Shown here: one piece after another, positions 33,457 to 43,714 of the stretch
How positions within the stretch are numbered: the first letter of the stretch is position 1
Layout of the letters: every line of letters begins with the position of its first letter
NCBI GenBank assembly: GCA_030035585.1
Contig: CM057481.1
Location: forward strand, 4,985,128 to 5,049,127
DNA length: 64,000 bases
Origin: Dugong dugon
Taxonomy: Eukaryota > Chordata > Mammalia > Sirenia > Dugongidae
Direction: 5' to 3'
Program-made: the position numbers and the translations under genes
Notes under the pieces: generated by a model
What the model was told of the DNA's origin: nothing
What the model saw: only the letters and a program-made list of their open reading frames with translations
The model's database searches: none

Positions 33457-33866
33457 TGTCTTAGTCATCTAGTGTTGCTATAACAGAAGTACCACAAGTA
33501 GATGGCTTTAACGAACAGAAATTTATTTTCTCCAAGTTTAGGAGGCTAGAAGTCTGAATCAGAGTGCCGGCTCTAGGGGAAGACTTTTTCTCTTTGTAGC
33601 CTCTGGAGGAAGGTCCTTGTCTATTCAGCTTCTGTTTCCTGGTTCCTTGGAGATCTCCACGTTTCTCGTCATCTATCTTAGTGCATCTCTGCTTCGTAGC
33701 TTGCTTGTTTAAACTCTTTTCTATCTCAGGAAAGACTGACTCAAGATACACCCTACCTCATGAACATGACAAAGACAATCCATTCCCAACTGGGATTATA
33801 ACCAGAGACATAGAGGTTAGGATTGACAACACATATTTTGACGGGACATAATTCAATCCACGATAC
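33457..33866 (-). mobile_element. MaLR LTR (right copy, 5' in element orientation)
   Basis: The LTR starts TGTCTTAGTCATCTAG on the plus strand and ends near 33866 in a decayed 'attcaatccacgata'. It is visibly homologous over its whole length to 31585-32002. The internal region joins at 33456. Confidence 0.9.
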
Positions 33867-34724
33867 CCTCTAAACTACCTTAATTCATGTTGTGGGAACA
33901 TGGTGTGTTTTCAATACTAAATTTTAGAGATATTTTGGAAAGGATATTCTGACAGCAGATATTATTCTGCCTTGAGAAATCGGGAAAGAACTCCCAGATG
34001 ATGAGACTTTTGCACTTAGTGGGCTTTGTGGAATGTGGTGGGAGCTCCCCACATGGAGAACTTCAGGGAAGGGCCCACAGCAATGAGAAATATTAGGAGA
34101 CTCACTAGTAAGTAGGTGGCAGAATGTCTGATATATTAATAAGAATAAAAGAAGTTGCAAGGTGGTTAAAAGACAGGACATGTAGTTCAGCACATAATTT
34201 TTTCATCAGTTTTTCTTTTTTTTACCCATGGCTAACTCACATTTACAATGATAACTTAAAAAATTTAAAAATCCCCAAGAAGAATAAACAACAGGTGGTC
34301 CAGCCCCCAAAACCCTGTTTATATGAATTATCAAGGCATTAAACTGCTAGTGACCACTTGTGGACACTGGCAGTGTTAACAAGAACTTTCTGAACACTGG
34401 AGTTGAAAGTCAGAGAGTAAGCACCTCCTAGAATCCCCCAGCCCAAGGGCAGAGACCTGAGAAGGCAGCAGCAGAAATGGAAAATAAAGGCTGAATACTA
34501 AAAGAGGTTTTGGAGGAAGGACCAGAGGAGATTGGGCCACTCATTAATCAGCGCACATCTCCCGTGTTCCTAGTTGGTTGAGTGCCATGGACGAGACAAA
34601 AATGGACAAAAACAATTAACTGGACTGTACAGTCCAGTGGGAAAGACAGACAAGTGAATGGGCAATTGCAACAGAGTGAAACAGGGATTCTAACAGAGGT
34701 AAACCCAGAGTGCCTTGAATCTAC
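33867..34724. other. Mostly unassigned; weak ancient repeat at about 34555-34705
   Basis: The end portion ('ggttgagtgccatggacgagacaaaaa', 'agtccagtgggaaagacagacaagtgaatgggcaattgcaa') resembles the ancient repeat family also seen near 22945-23075. Nothing else is recognised. Confidence 0.4.
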
Positions 34725-35091
34725 TTGTTGTTAATTGTGCCAAGTCACGTCCTACTCATGGCGACACTATGTACAACAGAATGAAACAATGCCCGGTCCT
34801 GCATCATCTTCATGATCGTTGGTATGTTCGAGTCCCTTGTAGACGCCACTGTGTATTCTGAATGCCCTCCAACCAAGGGGGCTCATCTTCTAGCACTATA
34901 TTGGAGAAATATTCTCTTGTGATCTATAAGGTTTTCACTGGCTAATTTTTGGAACTAGATCACTAGGCCTTTCTTCCTAGTCTGTCTTAGCCTGGAAGCT
35001 CTGCTGGAACCTGTCCACCGTGGGTGGCATAGCTCCCAGCATCACAGCAATGTGCAAGCCACCACAGACCAACAAACTGTCAGGTGGTAGT
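34725..35091 (-). mobile_element. Long RTE-tailed composite SINE
   Basis: The minus strand carries a middle module 'agcttccaggctaagacagactaggaagaaaggcctagtgatctag' that matches 5853-6199 and 49470-49819 closely. It then has an extra insert (about 34840-34910) and an RTE/AfroSINE tail ending GTCGCCATGAGTAGGACGTG-ACTTGGCACAATTAACAACAA. The 5' part ('ctgtggtggcttgcacattgctgtgatgctg') also matches the tRNA-Gly SINEs, but the tRNA-like head is missing. Confidence 0.75.
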
Positions 35092-35384
35092 GAATCCAGA
35101 GAGGAACACCTTCAAGATTAGGATGCCAACTAGCATGAAGTTTGTGGTGTTTAGATACATAATTCTAAGACTTTCATGGATTTTGACATTCACAGGAACA
35201 TGTAAAGGCATCTAAACTTCTCTGGCAAACGCAGATAGTTAGATGTCACACAGCTAGAAAGCCCTTAGTACCTCATACTAACTGTGTCACCAAGACTGGA
35301 CACGCTAAATCATCATCTCCAAGATCAATGACTCATGTATCTAATGTAATGAGAATAACTTCATAAGACTTTTAGTAAAGCTAA

Positions 35385-35545
35385 GAACAAGAGCATTCCA
35401 GGCAGAGGGAAAAGCAAGCGCGAGGAACTTGAGGTGGAAATGAGCTTCGCATGTTGCAAAAGGAAGAAAGCGGGGCTTCAGCACAATCAGTATGGGAAAG
35501 AGGGACAAAAAATCAGGTTGGAGACATAGGCAGGACCTACGGCTG
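35385..35545 (+). repeat. Ancient interspersed repeat, family not named
   Basis: 'agagcattccaggcagagggaaaagcaagcgcgaggaacttgaggtggaaatgagcttcgcatgttgcaaaaggaagaaag' closely follows the common mammalian repeat pattern also noted at 8985, 15340 and 51060. Confidence 0.6.
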
Positions 35546-35564
35546 TGAACCTCATGCTTAACTG

Positions 35565-35670
35565 TTCATCAAAATCACTTAGTGAGATTTTAAAAATTTT
35601 TCATGGTGTCAAAGCCCATCACCAGATATTCTGATTTAAATGGGCTAGGGTAGGGTTCAGGCATTAGTAT
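35565..35670 (+). mobile_element. hAT-type MER relic
   Basis: 'catcaaaatcacttagtgagattttaaaaa', 'cccatcaccagatattctgatttaaatgggctagggtagggttcaggcattagtatttt' follow the same hAT-related element as 12455-12598. Its right end is lost in the T- and G-rich tract at 35680-35710. Confidence 0.6.
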
Positions 35671-35679
35671 TTTCTCAAC

Positions 35680-35762
35680 TTTTTTTTTTTTGGGGGGGGG
35701 CAGGGGGGGTTAAAACTATAGAAAAATTAACAGAACAGTAACAACAATATCTATCTATATAT

Positions 35763-35795
<33 letters not shown>
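35680..35795. repeat. Low-complexity T/G tract and (CA)n microsatellite
   Basis: A T run then a G-rich tract lies at about 35680-35710, and a near-perfect AC dinucleotide repeat at about 35763-35795. Both are likely length-polymorphic. Confidence 0.9.
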
Positions 35796-35796
<1 letters not shown>

Positions 35797-35811
35797 CTCT
35801 AACCTTGACCT

Positions 35812-35995
35812 ATGGAGTTTAGCACTTGGCTGCTAATCCAAAGGTTAGCAGTTCAAGCTCACCAGCTGCTCTGTGGGAGAAAAGACCTGGTGATCTGCTT
35901 TCATAAAGATTATAGCCTAGAAAACCCTATAGAGCAGTTCTGTTCTGTCCTATAGGGTCACTATGAGTCAGAATTGACTCGATGGCACACAACAG
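35812..35995 (+). mobile_element. AfroSINE-type SINE with exact 12-bp target-site duplication
   Basis: The element lacks the first part of its head and begins at 'atggagtttagcacttggctgctaatcc'. It then has B-box-like GCAGTTCAAGCTC, 'gggagaaaagacctggtgatctgctttcataaagattatagcc', 'cctatagggtcactatgagtcagaattgactcgatggcac' and an A-rich end. TAACCTTGACCT is exactly repeated at 35800-35811 and 35996-36007, which fixes both insertion edges. Confidence 0.93.
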
Positions 35996-36007
35996 TAACC
36001 TTGACCT

Positions 36008-37399
36008 AAATTCGCCGGCTTGAAAGCTTTGCCACATATGCTTATTTTTTCCTCTTTCCTCATCTCTCTCTCTCTCTTTCTCTCTCTGTACCTCATTATA
36101 TAATATGGCTTTTTTCTTAGCCAAGTGCAAATAAGAAGCTGACACCATGACACTTCTACCTTAAACACTCCCTATGCATCTCCAAAGAAAAAGAAACTTA
36201 ATTGTATAATTACATCCAATATATTTGTTGATTCAAACTGGGCTTCGAACCAGTTCAAACTTGTTCAGTCATGGCTGATGAAGGAAAACACTTGAAGTTT
36301 TACAATTCTGGCAGATTCAGCACAGTACCAGAATGGGAAAAATTATGGGTCGAAACCCTGTAATGGGAGACTTGGAAGAGGTGTAGTCAGCCCTTTCAGG
36401 AGCCTGATAAGTGAGACTAGCTTACTGGCAAGGCTGTAGGTGAGTGACACACATTCAGAGCGGCGAGGCTGGCTGCCATCTTTCAGCAGGGCAGCACTGC
36501 TTTGGACTGTGCTCAAAATCCTAGGGCCAGAGATTTGTTTGCTAGGCAACGAGTACACTGCCCTTGTTGTCTAAGAGGGAGATTACGTTTCTGGCAGGGC
36601 TTTGACCCCAAATTTTTCCTGTTCTAGCTATCTTTCCAGTTAACTGTAAATTTAAAAATTCGGGTCTGATCTGGTGATGCTTCCTTAGCCATGACGGAAC
36701 TGGGCAGAACCTGTCCGAAGCCCTGGATTCAAACTATCAAACATAAATAAATAAATAACCCCAAAGTTAGTGCAGTAGTGTGATTTCAAAGTAGGTTGTA
36801 TCAGAACATACAGTTTCCGGAACATTTTGGCTTCCCAAATGGTGTAAGCCTATTTAACTAACTTAGTCTTTCAGTAAGTAAACCCGTGTGAGCAAGCCAT
36901 TCGGTTCACGGGAAACAGCTTTCCAAGTATTGTCTAAGCAACACATGCAGCTGACTGACCCACAATTTATGAGTTACTCAGATGCTCTTTAATTATTTTT
37001 CAAAACGCCAAATGAGTTTTCCATTCAGAAAATTGTTCCCAGCTTATGTTCTCGGGAAATGAACGCTTTGGCATGTACTTCCTGGAGAAGGGGAACACTA
37101 TCAGTTCTGACACCATGTAACTGAGGGTTAATCAAATGTGGAATCCCCATCCCACAAAGCTCTTACCCCATGCTGGGTACTTTAACCTGAAGTTCTGTTA
37201 CATGCACGTGTTTGGGTGTGTGGCGATTAAGGTTGTGGGTAGGGGACTGTAAGAATTTTCTTCATAGGGACAGACACCATGAAAGGTGATTAAATCCTCA
37301 AATAGACATCTATTTTAAGGGAGTTACTGGAATGTTTAGAAACAGCCTACACAAAAAATTTCAGGAACACACAACTATCAAACAACCTACGGTGGTGTT
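36008..37399. other. Unassigned stretch
   Basis: A CT-rich tract lies near 36055-36095. The remainder is apparently unique, with no recognisable gene. An AAAT-type short repeat is near 36743-36757. Confidence 0.4.
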
Positions 37400-37520
37400 C
37401 ATACTCCATCTTTAAGTTCTACACTGCTAAGTACTTGACATTTCCTCTAATGAGTCCTATAAGAAAGGTATTAATAAAACCCATTGTACAGATGAATCAT
37501 GGAGAACCCAAATATATCTG
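37400..37520 (-). repeat. MIR-like relic
   Basis: 'tgacatttcctctaatgagtcctataagaaaggtattaataaaacccattgtacagatgaatcatggag' follows MIR in reverse complement (CTCATTT-ATCCTCACAA..., CCCATTTTACAGATGAGGAA). Confidence 0.6.
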
Positions 37521-37615
37521 TCTCTAAAGTGGATGCTTCGTCATTAAAGGCTGGTACATATGCTTATGTGTATATGTAAAACTGAGAAAGACATAATCAG
37601 ACTCCTAACGTAGAC

Positions 37616-37798
37616 CCAATAGTTCAAAGCTGGGGCCAATTTTGAACCCCCCAGGAAACATCTGGCAATATCTGGAGACATTTTTGATGGTCACAGCTTG
37701 GAAGGGGGCATTTAGAAGGTAGAGGCCGTAGGACAGACCCACACATCTAAGTATTATACAGCCCCAAATGTCAATAGTGCCAAGATTAGCAACACCAC
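37616..37798 (+). mobile_element. MER5A-like hAT-Charlie element
   Basis: 'gctggggccaattttgaaccccccaggaaacatctggcaatatctggagacatttttgatggtcaca', 'ggtagaggccgtagg', and 'tatacagccccaaatgtcaatagtgccaagatt' reproduce the MER5A order in sense. The 186-codon minus-strand frame at 37605-38165 overlaps it and is not a gene. Confidence 0.88.
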
Positions 37799-38739
37799 TA
37801 CAGAATGTTTTAGACTTCCAAAGACAATCAAAGCTGTGATTTCTCAATTGTGTTCCATGATCCTGAAGAGGCCCATTACAGGCTAAAGGAATGAGAAGAA
37901 AGCCAAGAGGATAGGGATCTAGGCTAAGGTTCTCCAGTCTGTGTATCGGGTTGCGGGGAAGAGGCAGTGATGTACGAGTGTTTGAGGAAACTGTTCTGTA
38001 TCTAAAAATAAACCTAGCATATTCCACATTTCCAAGAAGGATGATAATGAGAACGTTCTTTTTGATAAAAGGAGCTGTCACCACGCTCACTGTTAACTTC
38101 TTCCCCTGAATAAGCACGGTCATCCAACTTCCGGTAAGACAGTTCCACAAACTGAAAAATCCCACCAGCGTTTCAGCCCATTCTGCTCATGCATAGCTCA
38201 AAAGGCTTGAAAAGCCCCCTGTAAAATAGTATGATAAGGGCACAAATGATATAAGGGCGCCACAATGGTAACAAATGAACGAAACTGGACAAATGGAGGT
38301 CAATACAGAGTGGTAGGGACTGTGGCACAATGCAGATAGCATGCTCTATCTAAAGAGGTCAGTGGTCACCCAGTCCAAGCTAGTCCAATGAAGAAGGCAT
38401 TGACCCAGAGGCAACTTTCCAGTGTAAAGAGATCAAAATCTCGTTCACTCAAACTTCTACCTACTGGTCACAAGTCTGAATACTAATCAACATGCCACTG
38501 TTTTCAGAGGACAAATATTTGCAACCACTATCACACAACTTCCTTCTTTTCTGTCCCTCATCCCAAGAGTTCAGGCTAAACATCCTGCAATCATTCTCTG
38601 TTTCTTTTAGCTCTTCCTCGCATGACATGGTTTCAGGTCTTACCATCACCATGCCATTTTGTATATTTCTGAGCACATTTTAAAATGTGACCTTCAGATG
38701 AAGCGGTGGTGTGGACGTAATAGTCAACGTTTATTTTCA
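37799..38739. other. Unassigned stretch
   Basis: No gene or clear repeat was recognised. Confidence 0.35.
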
Positions 38740-38880
38740 TATTTGTCAGTTTGTTAATTTGTCTGCCTCCAGCAACTAGACTCTGAGTTTCTTATTAACT
38801 ACTGTTTCCCCAGAGCATCAGTTACGTCTGGTATTTGGTTAAGTACTCAATGGATATTTGGTGAATAAATGACTTAAATT
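38740..38880 (+). repeat. L2 LINE 3' end
   Basis: 'tttgtctgcctccagcaactagactctgagtttcttattaactactgtttccccagagcatcagttacgtctggtatttggttaagtactcaatggatatttggtgaataaatga' is the L2 terminus in sense, close to the consensus order. Confidence 0.85.
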
Positions 38881-39099
38881 GAACATCTCTGGGTCGTTTG
38901 CACGGGAACACACAAGCCAAGTCCAGAGGAAGGGGTGGTGTGCTGCGGCCGAAACAACCCCTGGGTCAGACTTCCACAGCCTCAACTACAAAACGAACTT
39001 GGGTTTGTTTCACTGTAATGTAAAGACTTATAAAATCATCATGTAAGACAGTACAGACCGTCTGAGCTGAGCTATGGTTAAAATCATATCTGTACACAA

Positions 39100-39398
39100 A
39101 CACTAGAAGAAGATACATCCACTCTCACCATTTCTATTCAACATTGTACTGGAGACTCTGGCCAGGGAAATGAGGCAAGAAAAACAAACAAATAAATTAA
39201 AAAAAAAAAACACCCAGGTTGGAAAGGAAGAAGTAAAACTATCTCTCTTGACAGATGATATGGTCTTGTTTGTAGAAAATCCTAAGAAATCCACAAAAAC
39301 AAACAAAACAACTATTATAGCTAATAAAGGAGTTCAGAAAGGTTACAGGATACAAGGTCGATAAAAACAAACACAGTTTGTGCATTTCTATACACTAG
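39100..39398 (+). mobile_element. L1 ORF2 reverse-transcriptase fragment, left part
   Basis: This is L1 ORF2 in sense: 'ccactctcaccatttctattcaacattgtactggagactctggccagggaaatgaggcaag', then a region encoding LTDDMVLFVENPKK at about 39251-39292, in which the usual Ala-Asp-Asp of the RT catalytic box has become Thr-Asp-Asp. An A-rich expansion sits at 39193-39210. It continues after the SINE at 39547. Confidence 0.88.
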
Positions 39399-39546
39399 CT
39401 GTGGCTGAGTCTATTCTGACTCATAGCGGCCCTACAGGACAGCACAGAATTGCCCCACAGGGCTTCCAAGGAGAGGCTGGTGGACTTGAACCATCCACCT
39501 TTTGGTTAGCAGCTGCAGCTCTCAACTACTGCACCACCAGGGCTCC
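39399..39546 (-). mobile_element. AfroSINE-type SINE inside L1
   Basis: The minus strand has GGAGCCCTGGTGGTGCAGTAG, a B-box GGTTCAAGTCC, 'ctccttggaagccctgtggggcaattctgtgctgtcc' and a tail with CGCTATGAGTCAGAATAGACTC. TTCTATACACTAG (39386-39398) and TTCTATATATTAG (39547-39559) flank it as a target-site duplication with two differences. Confidence 0.92.
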
Positions 39547-39732
39547 TTCTATATATTAGTAATGAACAATTCCATTTGAAAGAGTGTCTAAAAGAAAAAA
39601 AGAGGAACAAATTTAACAAAAGAAGTATAAGACACGTACACCGAAAACTACAAAACGGCACTGGAACAAATGAAAGAATACCTAAACAAATGGCAAGACA
39701 TCCTGCGCTCACAGACCAGAAGACTTGGAGGA
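39547..39732 (+). mobile_element. L1 ORF2 fragment, right part
   Basis: After the SINE the L1 resumes: 'tagtaatgaacaattccatttgaaagag', 'tataagacacgtacaccgaaaactacaaaacggcactggaacaaatgaaagaatacctaaacaaatggcaagacatcctgcgctcacagaccagaagacttgg'. It ends well before the L1 3'-UTR, so the copy is truncated on both sides. Confidence 0.88.
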
Positions 39733-40355
39733 CACAAAGCAAAACACAGACAGGAAGCCTGCAAAGAAAGCTGTTGCTCTAGGGTTTCATTGCTTTATTA
39801 ATCAACACTCCAGCTGCTCAAACACCATGTAAAGTGAACATACCCTATAATCCTAAAGCTCATACTTCCCAGTCATATTTATAGGGAATTTTTTAGGACT
39901 TTGGTTTATTTGCTATCAAAAAAGGAAATTAGGTTAATTCCACAGGATTTATTCCTGGTAAATTTATATTGTTTCTTAATGATCGCTACTCAGCTTCTTA
40001 TATCCTGGATCAGATTTTCTTTATCTTACTCTACAGAAACTGGCTGGAAGGACCAAGGAGTTCTAGTACAGTATTTCCACCTTATTCCTCACAGAATACA
40101 ATACATTGCTAGTTAAACCACGTCATGTGACACATATACAAATTGTCCAGGCGTATGACAATAGCCCATGCTCCAGCTCCAGAGGTACAGAAGGATTCCA
40201 CTGTATTTTATAAACCTGTGGCAATGTCACCTCAAAACCAAAACACCCATGCAAACCAAGAAAAACTGGTGTTCACATTTTATATTTCTTAGCCTGACTC
40301 AGCAATCAACCATTTACCAGAACCCAACACAGGAGATAAAAAAAGTAAATCCTAC
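39733..40355. other. Unassigned stretch
   Basis: AT-rich DNA with no gene or clear repeat recognised. Confidence 0.4.
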
Positions 40356-40365
40356 TGACTCACAC

Positions 40366-40522
40366 CAGGAAACCCCGGTAGCGTAGTGTTTAAGTGCTAC
40401 AGCTGCCAACCAAAAGATCAGCAGTTCGAATCCACCAGGCGCTCCTTGGAAACCCTATGGGGCAGTTCTGCTCCGTCCTGTAGGGTCTCTATGAGTCAGA
40501 ATCGACTTGATGACAGCGGATT
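40366..40522 (+). mobile_element. AfroSINE-type SINE, short-body form
   Basis: The head AGGAAACCCCGGTAGCGTAG is followed by B-box GCAGTTCGAATCC, 'gctccttggaaaccctatggggcagttctgctccgtcct' and a tail ATGAGTCAGAATCGACTTGA. TGACTCACAC (40356-40365) and TGAGTCACAC (40523-40532) are the likely duplicated target. Confidence 0.92.
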
Positions 40523-40532
40523 TGAGTCACAC

Positions 40533-41639
40533 TCGCTACCTAAGTCACTGTGTGGAAAAGGCTCTGCAGGGCAAATGCGTCTATCACTCAGAGGGCTTGT
40601 CAAGTCTCCCAAAATTAATGTCTTTCAACGTGATGCAGCAAACTCCTTGACATTCACAAATGGCTCCATCAATAAAACCGAAAATGTTAAGTGTTTCGGT
40701 GAGTTTTGGTGATAAATGCCAGAATATGAGCAAGAATTCCGATACCCTGCCACTTCTAATGAAAATTATCTCATACAAAAAGTCCCACATTTAACAACAG
40801 AGATCTCAGGAAGCACTTCTCTGACTTAATGAGCCTTGGCAGCATGTCAAATTAAACACTCTATTGTACAAGGAGCTAATTATGTTAAGATTAAACCCAA
40901 AGAATGTTAGGGACATTTACTGTACTTGGAGTAATCATGCCAGCCTTCTACACTCGAGCACACAACTTGTTTTTCCTCACTCTGAAACATGTCACTGCTA
41001 ACCCAATACATTCCAGAATACACACAAAGCTTATCTGGAGTTCAAATATTTTGGAACCAAGGAGACAACCGTCTTCCACCAACTGGCATTTATTTTATAT
41101 TTTCTCTGTCTTGTTGTCACCATTTCAGTCACATGACATCAGAAGTTTCTATAAGCAAGCATATTAGCATCCCATGAACGTGCTTTCTGGCGTGCAATTA
41201 AGCAGTTATCACAGACATTGCACTAAGTTTATTCTGTTTAGCGTATTTTTATTAACCACTCAAATACAACAAACTTCAGTTACGTTGTTTGGTTACCTCT
41301 TTCACCTCCCTTTCGGGTCTGATGACAAACTACAAAACCACCAAATCTAAGCACCTGTGTGGCTTCTCTGTAGTCTGCCTATCAACCCCTTGCCAGAACC
41401 TAAGCATCTGTCCAGAGTTTAAAAACACAAAATCGCCTTCTGAGGGCCAGGCCAGCATTCTCCAGCTCACCACTGCTGTGGGTATCCAAGGTCTCAATAC
41501 GCAGGGAGTACATACTGAAATGCTAAGACGCACTTGTGTGTCCCCTGCATAACCAAACTGGCCCAAAACATAAAAAAGAGCTGGAACGCACAGAATTTAA
41601 ATATGACTTCTCTTCTCTGCAGGTTATAATGTAAAATGC
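40533..41639. other. Unassigned stretch
   Basis: No gene is supported. Overlapping frames on both strands at 41289-41566 show no domain, and a good acceptor-like TTCTCTTCTCTGCAG (about 41609-41623) has no matching coding exon after it. Confidence 0.35.
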
Positions 41640-42195
41640 TCTTAGATTTAGATCCAGACATTTGGCTTCTAGGAAGGTATACTTCAGAAACCAAAGAATT
41701 CAAAAGGAATGCAGAGAAAGAAGGAAAATACAATGTTCAACACTGGGGAGCCTTTATGAACGAAACCTGGGGGACAGCTGAGATTTCCGAAAATAATCAA
41801 ACACATCAGGAGACGCTCACAAAACACGATATTTTACAGAAGATGAGCGACACAAGATAGAAATAAATGTGATGATACAGGAAACAAATCCATGAATTAC
41901 AGTTAAGTGTGTGTGGGGGGGGGAGTTACATAAGGGCTTATGCAGTATGATCTCACTCTGTTTAATACGTACTATGCAGACTCATGTTTGTGAAAGAAGC
42001 AAAATCCTGGAAACTTTTGCACCAAGCGTTTAACAGCAAAGGGTACCGCAGTGACAGTGACAGGAAGGACTGAAGACTGGAATTGAGCAGAAGGAGATGT
42101 CTCATTTCTACTCGATATTATTAAAATTTTCACAGTAAACCTACTACTTTTACAATAATCAAAAAGTACCAGGCACTCCCCTCCCACACCAAAAA
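41640..42195 (+). mobile_element. Old L1 3'-end fragment
   Basis: 'gatttagatccagacatttggcttctaggaaggtatacttcagaaacc', 'acaatgttcaacactggggagcctttatg', 'gcagtatgatctcactctgtttaatacgt' and a terminal 'attattaaaattttcacagtaa' agree with an old L1 3' region. A G-rich tract lies at 41913-41922. Confidence 0.55.
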
Positions 42196-42419
42196 AAAAA
42201 GTTTATTAACATATGCTTCGGATTTTAAAAATTAATACATCATTTAATATTTGGGACCAACACTTCCACGGTTTTGCAATTCATAAAACTAACACATTTG
42301 TGAACTATTTATGCAAAATGCTATTTAAATTGTTACCTGGATGAAAAAACAACAGAAAATTCTAATCTAGTTTGGTTATACATACTAACTATTGTTTTAT
42401 ATAATTGCATTGAAAAAGT

Positions 42420-42617
42420 TTAGACTTATAGAAAATTAGCAAAAATAGTACAGAGTTTCCATACACCACTAACCCAGCTTCTCCAAATGTTGGCATTTTA
42501 CATAATCACAGTGCAATTATCCAAAGAATGAATTAACCTTGATACAATACAATCAACTGAACAATGGCCCTTACATGAATTGCACCAGGTTTTCCCCTGG
42601 TGTCCATTTTCAGTGCT
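42420..42617. mobile_element. Old interspersed LINE-like repeat, left part
   Basis: 'cagagtttccatacaccactaacccagcttctccaaatgttggcattttacataatcacagtgcaattatccaaa' and 'aatgaattaaccttgatacaata' are the left part of a common old mammalian repeat, probably LINE-related. It is split by a SINE (42618-42830), by an L1 3' UTR (43047-43658) and probably by a MaLR LTR. Confidence 0.55.
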
Positions 42618-42830
42618 AGGATCCTTCCCAGGCACCAACAGTTTGCACTCAACTACTAACCTAAGGGCTGGAGGTTCAAACCTACCCAGAGAGTCTTTGG
42701 AAGAAAGGCCTGGTGATCCGCTTCTGTAAAGACTACCGCCAAGAAAACCGTACAGAGCAGTTCTACTCTGTAACACATGGGGTTGCCATGATCTGGAATC
42801 AGATTGATGGCAAAGGGTTTGAGTTTTTTA
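42618..42830 (+). mobile_element. AfroSINE-type SINE, long-body form
   Basis: The head is decayed ('ggatccttcccaggcaccaacagtttgc'). B-box GAGGTTCAAACCTACC is followed by 'ggaagaaaggcctggtgatccgcttctgtaaagactac', 'aaaaccgtacagagcagttctactctg' and a tail 'tgccatgatctggaatcagattgatggca' with a T-rich end. Confidence 0.85.
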
Positions 42831-43046
42831 AATTTTTTTTTTTTAATCCTACTTAGGATCCCATATTACATTTAATTGTCACTTTTACCTTGACTCCTTA
42901 GACTGTTTTGGTCTTTCATGATCTTGATACTTGGAAGAGTCCTGATCAGTTATTGGTTACCATAGAATAGCTCTCAGCTTAGGTGTGTCTGATGTCTTCT
43001 GATGATTAGGGTAAGGGTATACATTTTTGGCAAGAGTAACATAGAA
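42831..43046. mobile_element. Old LINE-like repeat, middle part
   Basis: 'ggatcccatattacatttaattgtcacttttaccttgactccttagactgttttggtctttcatgatcttgatacttggaagagtcctgatcagttattgg' and 'gtgtctgatgtcttctgatgattagggtaagggtatacatttttggcaagagtaacatagaa' continue the repeat begun at 42420. The final 15 bases are duplicated after the L1 insertion. Confidence 0.55.
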
Positions 43047-43658
43047 TCTGGAACAAGGGGAAGTTAAGAAAACCAAAGACTCAAGGGAGCAATCAGTCCA
43101 GGACTAACGGACCACATGAACCACAGCCTACACGACCCTGAGACCAGAATAACTAGATGGTGCCTGGCTACCACTACTGACCACTCTGACTGGGGTCACA
43201 ACAGAGGGTACCAGACAGAGCAGGGGAAAAATGTAGAACAAGAATCAAATGTATAAAAGAAGACCAGACTTACTGGTCTGACAGAGACTGGAGGAACCCC
43301 CAGAACTAAGACCCTAAGACACCCTTCAGACCTGGACCTGAAGCCATTCCCGGAGACCACCTTTCAGCCAAACAATAAAAGACCCATAAAATAAGCAATA
43401 ATACCCAAGAGGGACATGCTTCTTAGAACAATCAACTACATGAAATCCAAAGGGCAATATTTGCCCAAAAGCAATGAGGAGAAGGTAGGAAGGGGTAGAA
43501 AGAAAATCAGGATGAAAGGAAATTGGGGAAGCCAGAGCAGAAATGGGGAGATGCTGACACATTGCAGGGAATGCAACAGTTCATGTATAAACTATCGAAC
43601 GGTGATCAGTTTGCTCTGTAAACTTTCACCTAATGCACACACATACAAAATAAATAAA
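43047..43658 (+). mobile_element. Elephant-type L1 3' UTR, 5'-truncated insertion
   Basis: The sequence agrees with the L1 3'-UTR I know from elephant: 'gaaccacagcctacacgaccctgagacc', 'ctagatggtgcctggctaccac', 'agagggtaccagacagagcagg', 'accagacttactggtctgacagagactggagg', 'ggagaccacctttcagccaaa' and 'ctctgtaaactttcacctaatgca' with an A-rich end. AAGAGTAACATAGAA (43032-43046) and AAGAATAACACAGAA (43659-43673) are a 15-bp target-site duplication with two differences. Confidence 0.88.
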
Positions 43659-43714
43659 AAGAATAACACAGAAGTAATGTTGTGCATCTTTCCTAATTAC
43701 TGTTTTTAACTGCT

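Noticed and set aside
37605-38165. 186-codon minus-strand open frame
   Set aside because: Its 3' third is antisense MER5A-like transposon. The remainder has no recognised domain.
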